In this document: piece after piece, positions 54,902 to 64,000 of the stretch | How the letters are laid out: every line of letters begins with the position of its first letter | How positions within the stretch are numbered: the stretch's first letter is position 1 | Made by a program: the position numbers and the translations under genes | The notes under the pieces: model-generated | The model's input: the letters and a program-made list of their open reading frames with translations, nothing else | What the model was told of the DNA's origin: nothing | Database searches by the model: none | Origin: Serratia proteamaculans | GTDB lineage: Bacteria > Pseudomonadota > Gammaproteobacteria > Enterobacterales > Enterobacteriaceae | Reading direction: 5' to 3' | Length of the DNA: 64,000 bases | NCBI RefSeq assembly: GCF_008830365.1 | Contig: NZ_WBKI01000010.1 | Span: 1-64,000, forward strand

Positions 54902-55756
54902 CTACAGCGTCAGGTCAACCTGTTGATTGTCGATCAACCGCGCTTTACCCAGCCAGGCGGCCATTAACACCACGGCACGTTGGCTTTCAACACCCAGCGG
55001 TTGCAGGCTGTCGGCGTCGCGGATAAACAGCTCATCCGGCGTGAAACCAGCGTTGCGCAGGTGTTCGGCGGTTTGTTCCAGCAACTCGTTGACGTGGCGT
55101 TCGCCGTTGCTGAGCTGTTCAGCCAACGCATTCATGATTTTGCTGAGCTGCGGGGCGATTTTACGCTCTTCAGCGGTCAGATAGCCGTTGCGCGAGCTGA
55201 GCGCCAGGCCATCTTTGGCTCGCACGGTCGGCACGCCGACGATATCGATGTCATAGCCCATGTCCGCCACCATCTTGCGGATCAACGCCAGTTGCTGGTA
55301 ATCCTTCTCGCCAAAACAGGCCAGATCCGGCTGCACCAGATTGAACAACTTGCTGACAATGGTGGCGACGCCGCGGAAGTGGCCCGGACGGCTGGCACCT
55401 TCCAGCATGCTGGAGATACCCGGCACATCGACGTAGGTTTGCTGTTCCAGCCCCTGCGGATAGACATCGGCCGGGGCCGGTGCAAACACCAGTTCAACGC
55501 CGCGACGGGTCAGCTTTTCGCTGTCCTCCTGCAGGGTGCGTGGGTAACGCGCCAGATCTTCTGGACGTTCGAATTGCATCGGGTTGACGAAGATACTGAC
55601 CACCACGATATCGGCGCGCGCACGGGCTTCATCGATCAGTGTCATATGGCCTTCGTGCAGGTTGCCCATGGTTGGCACCAGCGCGATGCGTTTCCCATCC
55701 TGACGCCAGCGGCGTATCTGCTGACGCAACAGCGGCAGGGTTTCGATAATTACCAT
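54902..55756 (-). CDS. panC: Pantothenate synthetase
   Basis: ATP-dependent ligase (284 aa) that joins pantoate and beta-alanine. The nucleotidyltransferase fold shows [20 protein letters not shown] (the HxGH motif), [61 protein letters not shown] and [10 protein letters not shown] with the KMSKS-like loop. It is 24 bp downstream of panB in the same operon. Confidence 0.97.
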   Translation of the reverse strand: MVIIETLPLLRQQIRRWRQDGKRIALVPTMGNLHEGHMTLIDEARARADIVVVSIFVNPMQFERPEDLARYPRTLQEDSEKLTRRGVELVFAPAPADVYPQGLEQQTYVDVPGISSMLEGASRPGHFRGVATIVSKLFNLVQPDLACFGEKDYQQLALIRKMVADMGYDIDIVGVPTVRAKDGLALSSRNGYLTAEERKIAPQLSKIMNALAEQLSNGERHVNELLEQTAEHLRNAGFTPDELFIRDADSLQPLGVESQRAVVLMAAWLGKARLIDNQQVDLTL

Positions 55757-55780
55757 TGCATAACTCCTAACGCGGTCACT

Positions 55781-56575
55781 TTAGTTGAAAGAGTGCTCTT
55801 CAGCGGGGTAAATTCCTTGCTCCACGTCCTGAATATAGTGTTGCACCGCCGAGCGGATATCGCCGCTTTGCGCCAGGAAGTTTTTAGCGAATTTCGGCGT
55901 GTGACCGCCGGTGATACCGAATGCGTCGTGCATCACCAGGATCTGGCCATCAGTGGCGTTACCGGCGCCAATGCCGATCACTGGGATGGTCAGGGCTTCG
56001 GTGACCTTGCGTGCCAGTTCGGTCGGTACACACTCCAGCACCAGCAGTTGGATACCGGCCAGCTCCAGATTTTTTGCATCTTCCAGCAGCTGCTTGGCGG
56101 CGAGCTCATCACGGCCCTGCACCTTGTAGCCGCCGAATACGTTGACCGACTGCGGTGTCAGGCCGAGGTGGCCGCATACCGGCACGGCACGTTCGGTGAG
56201 CGTTTTCACCGTTTCACACAGCCAACTGCCGCCTTCCAGCTTCACCATATTGGCACCGGCCTGCATCAGTTCGGCGGCATTGGCACAGGCCAACTGTGGG
56301 GTGGCGTAACTCATAAAGGGCAGGTCGGCCAGCAGCAGACAGGCCGGAGCGCCACGGCGCACGGCACGGGTATGATAGGCAATGTCGGCGACGGTGACCG
56401 GCAGCGTGGAGTCGTGGCCCTGCAGCGTCATGCCCAGCGAATCGCCCACCAGCAGCACTTTAACGCCTTGCTCTTCAAACAGTTTGGCAAAGCTGGCATC
56501 GTAGGCGGTGAGGGAAGCAAACTTGCGCTGTTCCTGCTTCCACTGGTGCAAATGGGTCACGGTGGTGGGTTTCAT
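55781..56575 (-). CDS. panB: 3-methyl-2-oxobutanoate hydroxymethyltransferase
   Basis: First committed enzyme of pantoate synthesis (264 aa), transferring a hydroxymethyl group from methylene-tetrahydrofolate to 2-oxoisovalerate. The TIM-barrel signatures are [64 protein letters not shown] and [26 protein letters not shown] 56575 ([13 protein letters not shown]) follows AGGAGACGACGTG; a longer frame to 56641 is unlikely. First gene of panB-panC. Confidence 0.97.
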   Translation of the reverse strand: MKPTTVTHLHQWKQEQRKFASLTAYDASFAKLFEEQGVKVLLVGDSLGMTLQGHDSTLPVTVADIAYHTRAVRRGAPACLLLADLPFMSYATPQLACANAAELMQAGANMVKLEGGSWLCETVKTLTERAVPVCGHLGLTPQSVNVFGGYKVQGRDELAAKQLLEDAKNLELAGIQLLVLECVPTELARKVTEALTIPVIGIGAGNATDGQILVMHDAFGITGGHTPKFAKNFLAQSGDIRSAVQHYIQDVEQGIYPAEEHSFN

Positions 56576-56683
56576 CACGTCGTCTCCTGAATAGGGTCGT
56601 GCGGCGTGCGCAGGGCCCTGGCTGCAAAAAAGTGCTGTCATTCTACTGTAACCCTAACGGGGTGGGTAGCGCAGATCATAATG

Positions 56684-56700
56684 CTTAAGCGGTTCTTAAG
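56684..56700 (+). promoter_or_regulatory. QseB/PmrA-type box upstream of qseB
   Basis: Direct repeat CTTAAG-CGGTT-CTTAAG with 11-bp period, 44 bp before the qseB ATG. This is the layout bound by PmrA and by QseB-type regulators, so autoregulation is likely. Confidence 0.8.
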
Positions 56701-56744
56701 AACCTTGTGGTGTAATGGCCTGCAATGGCTAAAAAAGGACGCAC

Positions 56745-57407
56745 ATGCGAATTCTGCTGATAGAAGATGACAAGTTAATCGGCGACGGTATCAAGGCCGG
56801 GCTGACCAAGCTCGGCTTTAATCTGGACTGGTTTACCGATGGGCTGGTCGGCAAAAATGCGCTGGAAAGCGCGCCCTACGATGCGGTGATCCTCGATCTG
56901 AGCCTGCCGGGCCTTGATGGCCTGGACTTGTTGCGTCAGTGGCGACAGGCCGGTCATGACGTGCCGGTGCTGATCCTGACCGCGCGCGACGCGCTGGAGC
57001 AACGAGTCAACGGCCTGCAAAGCGGGGCAGATGATTATCTGTGCAAGCCTTTTGCCCTGGCGGAGGTGGCGGCGCGGCTGCAGGCGTTGATCCGCCGTCG
57101 CCATGGCCAACTGATGCCACAATTGGTGCATGGCAATGTGGTGTTTGATACCGCCACCCGCAGCGTGAGCTGCAACGGCGAGCCGGTCACGCTGACGCCA
57201 CGCGAACTGGCGGTGCTGGAACTGTTCCTGCATAACAAGGGGCGGGTGCTGGCGCGGCCGCTGATCCAGGAAAAACTGTACAACTGGGACGATGACGTCA
57301 GCAGCAACGCCGTGGAGGTCCATATCCATCATCTGCGGCGCAAGCTGGGTAACGGGTTCATCCGCACTCTTCACGGCGTGGGTTACACGTTGGGGGATGA
57401 CGCGTGA
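56745..57407 (+). CDS. qseB: Response regulator QseB (OmpR family)
   Basis: Two-component regulator (220 aa). The receiver domain has acidic pocket EDD (7-9), phospho-acceptor Asp51 ([10 protein letters not shown]), Thr in ILTAR and Lys in LCKPFA. The C-terminal winged helix has [22 protein letters not shown] and [16 protein letters not shown]. It is closest in my memory to E. coli QseB, with PmrA-like proteins as the alternative. It overlaps the kinase gene by 4 bp and has a CTTAAG repeat upstream. In E. coli the pair responds to quorum and catecholamine signals and cross-talks with PmrAB; the signal here is not known. Confidence 0.93.
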   Translation: MRILLIEDDKLIGDGIKAGLTKLGFNLDWFTDGLVGKNALESAPYDAVILDLSLPGLDGLDLLRQWRQAGHDVPVLILTARDALEQRVNGLQSGADDYLCKPFALAEVAARLQALIRRRHGQLMPQLVHGNVVFDTATRSVSCNGEPVTLTPRELAVLELFLHNKGRVLARPLIQEKLYNWDDDVSSNAVEVHIHHLRRKLGNGFIRTLHGVGYTLGDDA

Positions 57408-58762
57408 AACATCTTAGTCTGCGGCTACGGCTGATCCTGATTTTCAGCCTGCTGGCGCTGTTGACCTGGTGCTCTGCCAGCCTGGTGGCGTGGATGATGA
57501 CGCGTAACACCATCAACGAAGTGTTTGATACTCAACAGATGCTGTTTGCCAAACGGCTGGCGACCGTCAACCTGGGCGATCTGCTGGCTGATGAGAGCGT
57601 ACGCAGCCTGCCGAAAACCAAAAAGCTGGTGCATCACGGCAAGCGTGGCGAGCAGGATGATGACGCGCTGGCGTTCGCCATCTTCGATCGCGATGGCAAG
57701 ATGCTGCTCAACGACGGGGAAAATGGCGCGGATTTCCGCTTTGACGGCGATCGTGAAGGTTTCACCGATGGTGAACGCAAAGGCGATGACGACAGTTGGC
57801 GCTTACTGTGGCTGACCAGCCCGGATGGCCGCTATCGTATCGTGGTAGGGCAAGAGTGGGACTATCGCCGGGATATGGCATTGGGCATGGTGACCGGGCA
57901 ACTGGTGCCGTGGTTGGTGACGCTGCCGATCCTGATGCTGCTGATTGCGCTGATGGTGGGGCGTGAGCTGCGGCCACTGCGAAGTGTTGCAGCAGGATTG
58001 CGCCAGCGCGCACCGGACGATGCCACGCCATTGGACGCGCGTCAGGTACCGACCGAAGTCCGGCCGCTGGTCGATGCGCTTAACGCACTGTTTACTCGTA
58101 TCAATGCGTTGCTGGTGCGTGAACGGCGCTTTACGTCTGATGCAGCCCATGAGCTGCGCAGTCCGTTGGCGGCGCTGCGGGTACAGACAGAGGTGGTACA
58201 GTTGGCCGGTGATGACGAGCCGATGCGTGAGCATGCGTTGGGCAATCTGACGGTGGGTATTGATCGTGCCACCCGGCTGGTGGATCAACTGCTGACGCTA
58301 TCGCGGCTGGACTCCCTGTCTGACCGGGCTGAGCTGGAAGCGGTCGACTGGGGCCAACTGGTGCCGATGACGCTGGCAGAGCAGGATCGCCATGCTCATG
58401 CTGCCGGCGTCACCCTGCGTTACGAACAACAGGGCTCGCCACCGCCCCTACAGGGGCAAACGCTCCTGCTGTCGCTGCTGGTGCGCAATCTGCTGGATAA
58501 TGCGGTGCGGTATACTCCAGCGGGCGGCATCGTCACTGTGAGGCTGACAGAGCGCCTGCTGACGGTCGAGGATAATGGTCCTGGGGTAACGGTGGAACAT
58601 CTGGCGCGGTTGGGGGAACGTTTTTATCGTCCGCCAGGCCAGGAACAAACCGGCAGCGGGTTGGGGTTGTCGATTGTGCAGCGTATTGCTGGCTTACACG
58701 GATTACGCGTTAGCTTTGCCAACCGGTCAGAAGGGGGATTTGTTGCTCAGGTGATGCTGTAG
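57404..58762 (+). CDS. qseC: Sensor histidine kinase QseC
   Basis: Inner-membrane kinase (452 aa). TM1 lies at about 10-32, a periplasmic domain at about 33-165 includes an acidic stretch and [21 protein letters not shown]2 at about 168-190, then a HAMP-like linker. The H-box [21 protein letters not shown] carries His249, the N-box is [11 protein letters not shown], and the G-boxes are VEDNGPGV and [13 protein letters not shown]. The FYRPPGQ motif is typical of QseC. It is expected to phosphorylate QseB, with which it is translationally coupled. Confidence 0.93.
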   Translation: MKHLSLRLRLILIFSLLALLTWCSASLVAWMMTRNTINEVFDTQQMLFAKRLATVNLGDLLADESVRSLPKTKKLVHHGKRGEQDDDALAFAIFDRDGKMLLNDGENGADFRFDGDREGFTDGERKGDDDSWRLLWLTSPDGRYRIVVGQEWDYRRDMALGMVTGQLVPWLVTLPILMLLIALMVGRELRPLRSVAAGLRQRAPDDATPLDARQVPTEVRPLVDALNALFTRINALLVRERRFTSDAAHELRSPLAALRVQTEVVQLAGDDEPMREHALGNLTVGIDRATRLVDQLLTLSRLDSLSDRAELEAVDWGQLVPMTLAEQDRHAHAAGVTLRYEQQGSPPPLQGQTLLLSLLVRNLLDNAVRYTPAGGIVTVRLTERLLTVEDNGPGVTVEHLARLGERFYRPPGQEQTGSGLGLSIVQRIAGLHGLRVSFANRSEGGFVAQVML

Positions 58763-58782
58763 GGGCGCTGCATATTGCGCCC
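58763..58782. terminator. Hairpin between qseC and folK
   Basis: Stem GGGCGC / GCGCCC around TGCATATT, right after the qseC stop codon. The context TGTAGGGGCGC... links it to the palindromic element family seen at 20634. Short stem, no U tract. Confidence 0.45.
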
Positions 58783-58785
58783 GAC

Positions 58786-59286
58786 TCAGGTTTTGTGCTT
58801 GGGTTTGTGCCAGAGTTCCATGCCATTTTGTGGCACGCGTTTCAGGCAACTGGCCAGTGATTCGCCATCGGGGAAGATTAACTCGGGGGCGATTTCTGCC
58901 AACGGGTAGAGCATGAACTCACGCTCTTTCAGGCCGTAGTGCGGCACCGTCAGGCGGTCGGTATGAATGACCTGCTCACCATACAGCATGATATCCAGAT
59001 CCAGAGTCCGTGGGCCCCAGCGCTCATCTTTGCGCACGCGGCCCTGATTGCGTTCTATCGCTTGGGTGTGATCGAGCAACTGTTCTGCGGGTAGCAATGT
59101 ATCCAGTGCCACCACCGCATTGAGATAGTCCGGCTGGTTCTGTGGGCCCAGCGGCTTGGTACGGTAAAACGAAGAACAAACGATCAACCGGCTGCGTGGG
59201 AGATGCTCCAACGCTTCCAGTGCGGCTTTCATCTGTTGTAGCGGGTGCGCCAGGTTGCTACCCAGCGCGATATAAACGCGGATCAT
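58786..59286 (-). CDS. folK: 2-amino-4-hydroxy-6-hydroxymethyldihydropteridine pyrophosphokinase
   Basis: Folate-pathway enzyme (166 aa) that pyrophosphorylates the pterin before dihydropteroate synthesis. The HPPK signature ERWGPRTLDLDIMLYG is intact, with VYIALGSNLAHP at the N-terminus and FYRTKPLGPQNQPDYLNAVVAL. It starts within the stop codon of pcnB (1-base overlap), the E. coli arrangement, so the two are coupled. Confidence 0.97.
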   Translation of the reverse strand: MIRVYIALGSNLAHPLQQMKAALEALEHLPRSRLIVCSSFYRTKPLGPQNQPDYLNAVVALDTLLPAEQLLDHTQAIERNQGRVRKDERWGPRTLDLDIMLYGEQVIHTDRLTVPHYGLKEREFMLYPLAEIAPELIFPDGESLASCLKRVPQNGMELWHKPKHKT

Positions 59287-60836
59287 TATTCCCCTTCTTT
59301 ACGCGGCGTCCGGCGGCGAGGGCGGCGTTGACGCGCGCGGCGCGGTGCCGGATCGTCACCCAAAGTACTCAACATGGTTTTCTGGCGTGCCGGTGTGGCT
59401 TCCTGGAACTCGCCCCACCATTCGGCCAGACGCAGCATTTCCTGGTTTTCTTCCACTTCGGCACGCAGCGCCAGCAGATCGTAAGCGGCGCGGAATTTCG
59501 GGTGTTCCATCAGCTTGTGCGCGCGCTTGCCCTGACGACGGGACAGGCGAAGCTGCAACTGCCAGATATCGCGAACCAGCGTGGTGATGCGTTTCGGGAT
59601 GGCCAGCGAACGACACTGCTCGTCCAACACGTCATTCATCGCCAGCGCGAAGGCGTCGTAGTACGCCAGTCCGCTCTCCTGCGCCAGTTTTTGCGCATGT
59701 TCCAGCAGCGGGTACCAAAGCATAGCAGCAAACAGGAACGCCGGGTTGACGCGCATGTCGTTCTGCAGGCGGTAGTCGGTGTTCTTCAGCACCTGCGCCA
59801 GAATACGCTCCATCGGCGTGTCCTGGGTCGGCGTGAAGTGACGTGAAATCTGTGGGAACAGCGGCTGGAACAACTGATATTCACATAGCTTCAGATAGGT
59901 CGGATAACCGTAGCCTGCCTGCAGCAGCTTGAGAGACTCTTCAAACAGACGTGCCGGCGGGATCTCATGCAGCAAGGATGCCAGGCGCGGGATCGGCTCG
60001 GCAGTTTCGTCACTGATGGTCATGTCCAGCTTGGCGGCAAAGCGCACTGCGCGCAGCATGCGCACCGGATCTTCACGATAACGGGTTTCCGGATCGCCAA
60101 TCAGGCGGATCACGCCCTGTTTAAGATCGCGCAGGCCGTTGACGTAATCACGCAGAGTGAAGTCCGCCACGCCGTAATACAGGCTGTTGATGGTGAAGTC
60201 GCGGCGCTGGGCATCTTCTTCGATCGAACCGAAGATGTTGTCGCGCAGCAGCATGCCGTTTTGGGCCTGCTGGGAAGAATTTTTGTCAGATTCCGGCGTT
60301 TGCTGCTCGTGGTGACCACGGAAGGTGGCAACCTCGATAATTTCCGGCCCGAACATCACGTGTGCCAGGCGGAAGCGGCGGCCAACCAAACGGCAGTTGC
60401 GGAACAGCTTGCGTACTTGCTCCGGTGTTGCGTTGGTGGTGATGTCGAAATCTTTCGGTTTTTTGCCCAGCAACAGGTCACGTACGCCGCCACCGACCAG
60501 ATAGGCCTCGAAGCCGGATTTATTCAGGCGATACAGTACCTTCAGCGCATTCTCACTGATGTCTTTACGTGAGATGGAATGCTGGTCGCGTGGGATCACG
60601 GTCATTGAACCGTTGCTCTCTGCGGCGGGAAAAGGTGAGCGTTTACGCGGTGCAGGCCGGCGGGCAGGGCTTTCTCTGCCGCGATCGGCGGAACGTTGCT
60701 GCGGCGCGGCCGGCGGAGCCGCCACCACGCTTTCTTCGCGGACTACGTTTTTATCGCTGACCGGCGCATCATCGCGCGGCTGCTTGTCATCGCGGATTAG
60801 CACCTTACGGCAGAAATTGGCTACTCGGGTAAAAAT
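59286..60836 (-). CDS. pcnB: Poly(A) polymerase I, ATT start codon
   Basis: Template-independent RNA polyadenylase (516 aa with this start) that tags RNAs for decay and controls plasmid copy number through antisense RNA. The nucleotidyltransferase core has [35 protein letters not shown] and [13 protein letters not shown]; the basic C-terminal tail is [17 protein letters not shown]. The usual frame begins with GTG at 60803, but reading on upstream gives [12 protein letters not shown], which is the E. coli N-terminus, starting at an ATT at 60836 with GAGGTG 4 nt before it. E. coli pcnB is known to start with AUU, so this start is adopted. The linker at about 30-75 is Ala/Pro/Arg-rich and longer than in E. 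coli. Confidence 0.93.
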   Translation of the reverse strand: MFTRVANFCRKVLIRDDKQPRDDAPVSDKNVVREESVVAAPPAAPQQRSADRGRESPARRPAPRKRSPFPAAESNGSMTVIPRDQHSISRKDISENALKVLYRLNKSGFEAYLVGGGVRDLLLGKKPKDFDITTNATPEQVRKLFRNCRLVGRRFRLAHVMFGPEIIEVATFRGHHEQQTPESDKNSSQQAQNGMLLRDNIFGSIEEDAQRRDFTINSLYYGVADFTLRDYVNGLRDLKQGVIRLIGDPETRYREDPVRMLRAVRFAAKLDMTISDETAEPIPRLASLLHEIPPARLFEESLKLLQAGYGYPTYLKLCEYQLFQPLFPQISRHFTPTQDTPMERILAQVLKNTDYRLQNDMRVNPAFLFAAMLWYPLLEHAQKLAQESGLAYYDAFALAMNDVLDEQCRSLAIPKRITTLVRDIWQLQLRLSRRQGKRAHKLMEHPKFRAAYDLLALRAEVEENQEMLRLAEWWGEFQEATPARQKTMLSTLGDDPAPRRARQRRPRRRTPRKEGE

Positions 60837-60897
60837 GGTACACCTCGATAGTGTCTGATAAAAATGGCGCTAACAAAAAATAGCGGCTAATCATAGC

Positions 60898-61809
60898 TCA
60901 CCATGGCTCTTTTGAGAATGCCGATGTGTTTTCGTCCAGGGAAATAGCCTCCCGGCGCGGTACATCATCCAGCTTCCAGTGTGCGATTGCCCAGCTCAAT
61001 AATAACGACAGGTCAAGATCTTGCCAGCTTTCCGGCAGCGGTTGGCGCAGAAATTTTAGCGCGGCCACCAGTATTGGGCGTGGATCGCCGTCGGGCAGAG
61101 CGGGTGCATGGTTTTGCTTCGACAGTTTGATACCGTTGGCGCCCAGCGCCAGCGGCAGATGCACATAGGCGGGCACCGGCGCCTGTAACTGATGGTACAG
61201 CGCTATCTGGCGCACCGTCGGTTCGATCAGGTCGGCACCACGAACGATTTCGGTAATGCCCTGGAAATGGTCGTCCACCACCACCGCCAGGTTATAGGCG
61301 AACAGCCCATCACGTCGGCGAATGATAAAGTCTTCCTGTGCCAGCGCCCGGTCGGCCTGCAACTCGCCCTGCAGGCGGTCATGAAAGGCGTAAACCGGGG
61401 AGGACTGGCGCAAGCGAATGGCGGCACCTTGCGGGTCAAGATTCAAAGGGCGACAGTGGCCGTCATACAGGCCGCCTATCTGCTGAATACGGCTGCGGGT
61501 ACAGTTGCAGAAATAGCTGAGCCCCTGCTGATGCAGCAGATCCAGAGCGGCGCGGTAGGCTTCATGACGTTGGGATTGATAGATGACCTGGCCGTCCCAG
61601 AGGAGACCATAGTGTTCCAGAGCGGATAAGATACGAGCGGCCGCACCGGCGACTTCGCGCGGGGGATCGATATCTTCAATGCGAACCAGCCATTGCCCGC
61701 GTTGAGCACGAGCCTGGAGGTAGCTTCCCAGAGCGGCAATCAGCGAGCCGAAATGCAGATCCCCGGAAGGCGATGGGGCAAAGCGCCCCACATAATGTCT
61801 TTCTTGCAT
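60898..61809 (-). CDS. gluQ: Glutamyl-Q tRNA(Asp) synthetase
   Basis: Truncated GluRS-like enzyme (303 aa) that attaches glutamate to the queuosine base of tRNA-Asp. It has the HIGH-type motif [25 protein letters not shown] and the KMSKS-type motif [13 protein letters not shown] zinc site is suggested by FCNCTRSRI with DGHC. It lacks an anticodon-binding domain, as the family does. ATG 61809 ([10 protein letters not shown]) is used; the longer frame to 61935 would overlap dksA. It lies 71 bp downstream of dksA. Confidence 0.96.
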   Translation of the reverse strand: MQERHYVGRFAPSPSGDLHFGSLIAALGSYLQARAQRGQWLVRIEDIDPPREVAGAAARILSALEHYGLLWDGQVIYQSQRHEAYRAALDLLHQQGLSYFCNCTRSRIQQIGGLYDGHCRPLNLDPQGAAIRLRQSSPVYAFHDRLQGELQADRALAQEDFIIRRRDGLFAYNLAVVVDDHFQGITEIVRGADLIEPTVRQIALYHQLQAPVPAYVHLPLALGANGIKLSKQNHAPALPDGDPRPILVAALKFLRQPLPESWQDLDLSLLLSWAIAHWKLDDVPRREAISLDENTSAFSKEPW

Positions 61810-61880
61810 ATCAGAGGGGAAACTTTCCCTTTTCTCTGTGCGGCGCACGCAGAACGCACGCCGCAGCGGTAACAACTGTA

Positions 61881-62336
61881 TTAGCCGGCCATCTGCTTTT
61901 CGCGGATTTCGGCCAGAGTCTTGCAGTCGATGCACAAATCGGCAGTCGGACGCGCTTCAAGGCGACGAATGCCAATCTCCACGCCACAAGAGTCGCAGTA
62001 GCCGAAATCTTCGTCTTCTACTTTCTTCAGCGTTTTCTCGATCTTTTTGATCAGTTTGCGTTCACGATCGCGGTTACGCAGTTCAAGACTGAACTCTTCT
62101 TCCTGAGTGGCACGGTCGGCCGGATCAGGGAAGTTAGCAGCCTCTTCCTGCATATGAGTTACCGTACGATCAACTTCATCCCTGAGCTGGTTACGCCATG
62201 CTTCAAGAATGCGCTTGAAATGCGACAACTGGGCGTCGTTCATGTACTCTTCGCCCGGCTTCTCTTGGTACGGCTCCACCCCAGCGATGGCGAGAATGCT
62301 CAAGGACGAGGTTTTACGGGTTTGCCCTTCTTGCAT
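61881..62336 (-). CDS. dksA: RNA polymerase-binding transcription factor DksA
   Basis: Coiled-coil protein (151 aa) that enters the RNA polymerase secondary channel and acts with ppGpp to repress stable-RNA and activate amino acid promoters. The coiled coil (about 33-108) has the tip [11 protein letters not shown] with the essential Asp-x-x-Asp-x-A pattern. The zinc finger is C-x2-C ... C-x2-C ([20 protein letters not shown]). It is nearly the same as E. coli DksA. The 183 bp upstream towards sfsA hold its promoter region; no gene is seen there. Confidence 0.98.
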   Translation of the reverse strand: MQEGQTRKTSSLSILAIAGVEPYQEKPGEEYMNDAQLSHFKRILEAWRNQLRDEVDRTVTHMQEEAANFPDPADRATQEEEFSLELRNRDRERKLIKKIEKTLKKVEDEDFGYCDSCGVEIGIRRLEARPTADLCIDCKTLAEIREKQMAG

Positions 62337-62519
62337 GTTGCTTCTCCTACATACACACGCACTATCGAATCCCCAATGTGGGGGAAAAACAGGCCGCTAT
62401 AAATAACAGATGGGAGGTAGGTTGGCAATTATTCCTGTCGCCTGCTTGACAATGGTGTGAAGGAAGGCGTATTTGGCGACGCGTTAACCGGTTGTCGAAT
62501 TATTTGTACCCGGTCAGCG

Positions 62520-63227
62520 CTAATCGATAAAAAACGGTAACTTATCGCAGAGATATATACCGTCAGGTGATAATTTAGCCCCATAACAAACCACTTCTAC
62601 ACCCAACTGCTGAACCTGTGCCAACAGTGTCGCATAACGCTCATCTATATGATGTGCCGGTGCGACCTGCTCAATACCGCTATGTAACACAGCAAAGAAC
62701 AATACCGCCCGTTGCCCGCTTTCAACCACGCTTAGCAACTCACGTAAGTGCTTCTGTCCTCTGAGCGTTACTGCATCAGGGAAGTAACCACGTTGTTGTT
62801 GCAATAATGTGACTGACTTAACTTCAATATAGCAGTTAGCTCGGTTTTCTGCCTGTAATAACAAATCGATACGACTGTTCTCACTGCCGTATTTTACTTC
62901 GCTGCTGATTTTACTGTAACCGGATAATTCATTGATTAGATTCTGTTCGATTGCCTCGCGTACCAACCCATTGGCGCGCAGGGTGTTCACGCAGATCCAG
63001 TCCCCCTGTTGGGTATGGGTCAGTTCCCAACTGTGGGCGTATTTGCGCTTGGAATTATCCGAAGTGGAGTACCAAAGGGTATCGCCGGGCGTGGCACAGC
63101 CGGTCATGGCACCGGTATTGGCGCAGTGCAGGGTGAAGGTTTCCCCTTCCGGGGTGACGACGTCCGCCAGAAAGCGTTTGTAACGTTTAATCAGCGTGGC
63201 GTGGCGCAGCGGTGGCGTAAAAATCAT
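62520..63227 (-). CDS. sfsA: Sugar fermentation stimulation protein SfsA
   Basis: Protein of 235 aa of the SfsA family, named for stimulating maltose metabolism in E. coli crp mutants and now suspected to be a nucleic-acid-binding or nuclease-like protein (DNA-binding fold plus an endonuclease-like core). Conserved parts are [42 protein letters not shown] and [10 protein letters not shown] with [18 protein letters not shown] 63227 ([13 protein letters not shown]) is chosen by alignment; it overlaps thpR by 4 bp. Confidence 0.95.
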   Translation of the reverse strand: MIFTPPLRHATLIKRYKRFLADVVTPEGETFTLHCANTGAMTGCATPGDTLWYSTSDNSKRKYAHSWELTHTQQGDWICVNTLRANGLVREAIEQNLINELSGYSKISSEVKYGSENSRIDLLLQAENRANCYIEVKSVTLLQQQRGYFPDAVTLRGQKHLRELLSVVESGQRAVLFFAVLHSGIEQVAPAHHIDERYATLLAQVQQLGVEVVCYGAKLSPDGIYLCDKLPFFID

Positions 63228-63769
63228 CGGGTGTCCTGATGGGTTAAAGACCATTGATCAAGCATTTGATAACGCGTACGGCCGTTTTCAAACACTGACT
63301 GGTACAGGGCGAATTCGTCGGCGCTGAAATTCCAGCCCGGGGTGGCGGGCGGCACGGCGACCGGTTGCGTCGCCGATCGCAGCAGAGTGATATGCGGATG
63401 AAACGGCATCGGGCTCTGATAACAGCCGCTGCGAGCCGCCTGCGATCGTAACAGCTCCGCCAACTGCAACAGCCCACGCGGGGCACGTCGGGTGCCGAGC
63501 CAAACCACGCCGGGACGCGGCCAGTGCCCCAGGTCATCCAGCACCATGCTGAAACCGGGCTGGCTAATACGGCCCGCCAACTTTTTCTTCAGCGCGCTCT
63601 CTTTTTGCGCCGAGACGTCGCCGAGAAAGGCCAGCGTCAGGTGCAAATTGGCTGCCGCGACCGGCCGACCGACTTCCGGCGCAAAGGCTTCGGCACGCCA
63701 GCGGATCACCTGTTGCTGCAGTGCATCAGGCAAGGTCAGGGCGAAAAACAGGCGGCGCGAACTGGACAT
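63224..63769 (-). CDS. thpR: RNA 2',3'-cyclic phosphodiesterase (LigT-like)
   Basis: 2H-superfamily enzyme (181 aa) that opens 2',3'-cyclic phosphate ends of RNA and can ligate tRNA halves in vitro. The two catalytic H-x-T-L motifs are seen as [10 protein letters not shown] and FHPHITLLR. The N-terminus [14 protein letters not shown] matches the family. It is upstream of and coupled to sfsA, and divergent from hrpB, with 87 bp between start codons. Confidence 0.95.
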   Translation of the reverse strand: MSSSRRLFFALTLPDALQQQVIRWRAEAFAPEVGRPVAAANLHLTLAFLGDVSAQKESALKKKLAGRISQPGFSMVLDDLGHWPRPGVVWLGTRRAPRGLLQLAELLRSQAARSGCYQSPMPFHPHITLLRSATQPVAVPPATPGWNFSADEFALYQSVFENGRTRYQMLDQWSLTHQDTR

Positions 63770-63856
63770 GGGGCCCCGGCAAGTGGCAAGTGAAGGAAAC
63801 GCAGACTCTAATGCTACAATGTGCGCCGTCCAATGTTAACCACTACGGAGAGTTCT

Positions 63857-64000
63857 GTGTCTTCACTGCCCGTCAGCGCGGTTCTTGATGAATTGCTCAC
63901 TGCGCTGCAATCCGCCCCGCAGGTGCTGCTGCATGCGCCGACCGGTGCCGGTAAATCGACCTGGCTGCCGCTGCAGATCCTGGCTAAAGCCGGGCTGCCG
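63857..64000 (+). CDS. hrpB: ATP-dependent helicase HrpB (5' part, cut by window end)
   Basis: Only the first 48 codons are present. They read SSLPVSAVLDELLTALQ, then QVLLHAPTGAGKSTWLPLQI, which includes the Walker A motif GAGKST of a DEAH-box helicase and matches E. coli HrpB. The start is GTG at 63857 with GGAG 8 nt upstream. The gene is intact as far as seen and continues beyond the window. The role of HrpB is poorly known; relatives remodel RNA or ribonucleoprotein. Confidence 0.93.
   Translation, partial: MSSLPVSAVLDELLTALQSAPQVLLHAPTGAGKSTWLPLQILAKAGLP

Noticed and set aside
54980..56590. 536-codon open frame on the plus strand
   Set aside because: It is fully antisense to panC and panB, which match known enzymes codon by codon. 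Its product has no recognisable domain. GC-rich third positions of panCB keep the opposite frame open.
1..64000. CRISPR arrays, insertion sequences, prophage or integron
   Set aside because: No regular short repeats with unique spacers, no transposase, integrase or phage structural gene was recognised anywhere in the window.

Overview
The window is chromosomal DNA of a member of the Enterobacterales, most likely Serratia or a close relative. This is an inference from gene order and from core proteins that closely resemble my memory of the E. coli and Yersinia/Serratia versions. Coding density is high. I see no insertion sequence, prophage, rRNA operon or CRISPR array. Nearly every long reading frame that overlaps the genes below is an antisense shadow.

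Layout. (1) 1-355: a tRNA-Phe gene on the minus strand with its promoter and terminator, followed by a 158-bp tandem duplication that keeps only the last ~16 nt of the tRNA. (2) 355-1058: a 0.7-kb gene-free leader of the ornithine decarboxylase gene, with a candidate 38-codon upstream ORF and a cluster of hairpins. (3) 1059-20464: the conserved pheV-speC to sprT block: speC, a membrane diguanylate cyclase, mltC-yggX-mutY, trmB-yggL, glsB, yggN, a small inserted DUF4160/DUF2442/DUF29 cluster, hemW-rdgB-yggU-yggT-proC-yggS, an orphan pilT homologue, ruvX-yqgE, gshB-rsmE, endA and sprT. (4) 20465-22481: a repeat-bearing intergenic stretch of 370 bp and a class I fumarase. (5) 22651-32422: accessory metabolism. 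A Rob-like AraC regulator, XdhC and MocA-like molybdenum-cofactor factors and an exported molybdenum hydroxylase with [2Fe-2S] and tri-heme cytochrome c subunits form one group. A GH43 glycosidase with a GPH-family sugar transporter forms a second. (6) 32621-64000: a long block with the order found near 2-3 min of the E. coli map: aroP, pdhR-aceE-aceF-lpd, acnB, yacL, speD/speE, yacC, cueO, hpt, can, yadGH, yadE, panD/C/B, qseBC, folK-pcnB, gluQ, dksA, sfsA-thpR and the start of hrpB.

How the genes work together. Three polyamine genes sit at two loci: speC makes putrescine, and speD plus speE make spermidine. Pyruvate dehydrogenase, aconitase B and fumarase cover entry into and two steps of the TCA cycle. 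The molybdenum group looks like a complete unit: catalytic subunits with a Tat signal, an electron-accepting cytochrome, and the two accessory proteins that make and insert the cytosine-dinucleotide cofactor. The pan genes, folK and gshB are biosynthetic; mutY, rdgB, ruvX, trmB, rsmE, pcnB and hrpB are repair or RNA housekeeping.

Regulatory signals that can be read directly: a CueR-type promoter with a 19-bp spacer before cueO, a CTTAAG direct repeat before qseB, a perfect PdhR palindrome and a second copy of its core before pdhR, paired TyrR-like boxes before aroP, an AUU start codon on pcnB, a UUG start with a very strong ribosome-binding site on speD, and several dispersed palindromic elements between genes. 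I do not see a clearly novel defence or genetic system. The least explained items are the speC leader, the DUF cluster, the molybdenum locus and the duplicated tRNA 3' end.
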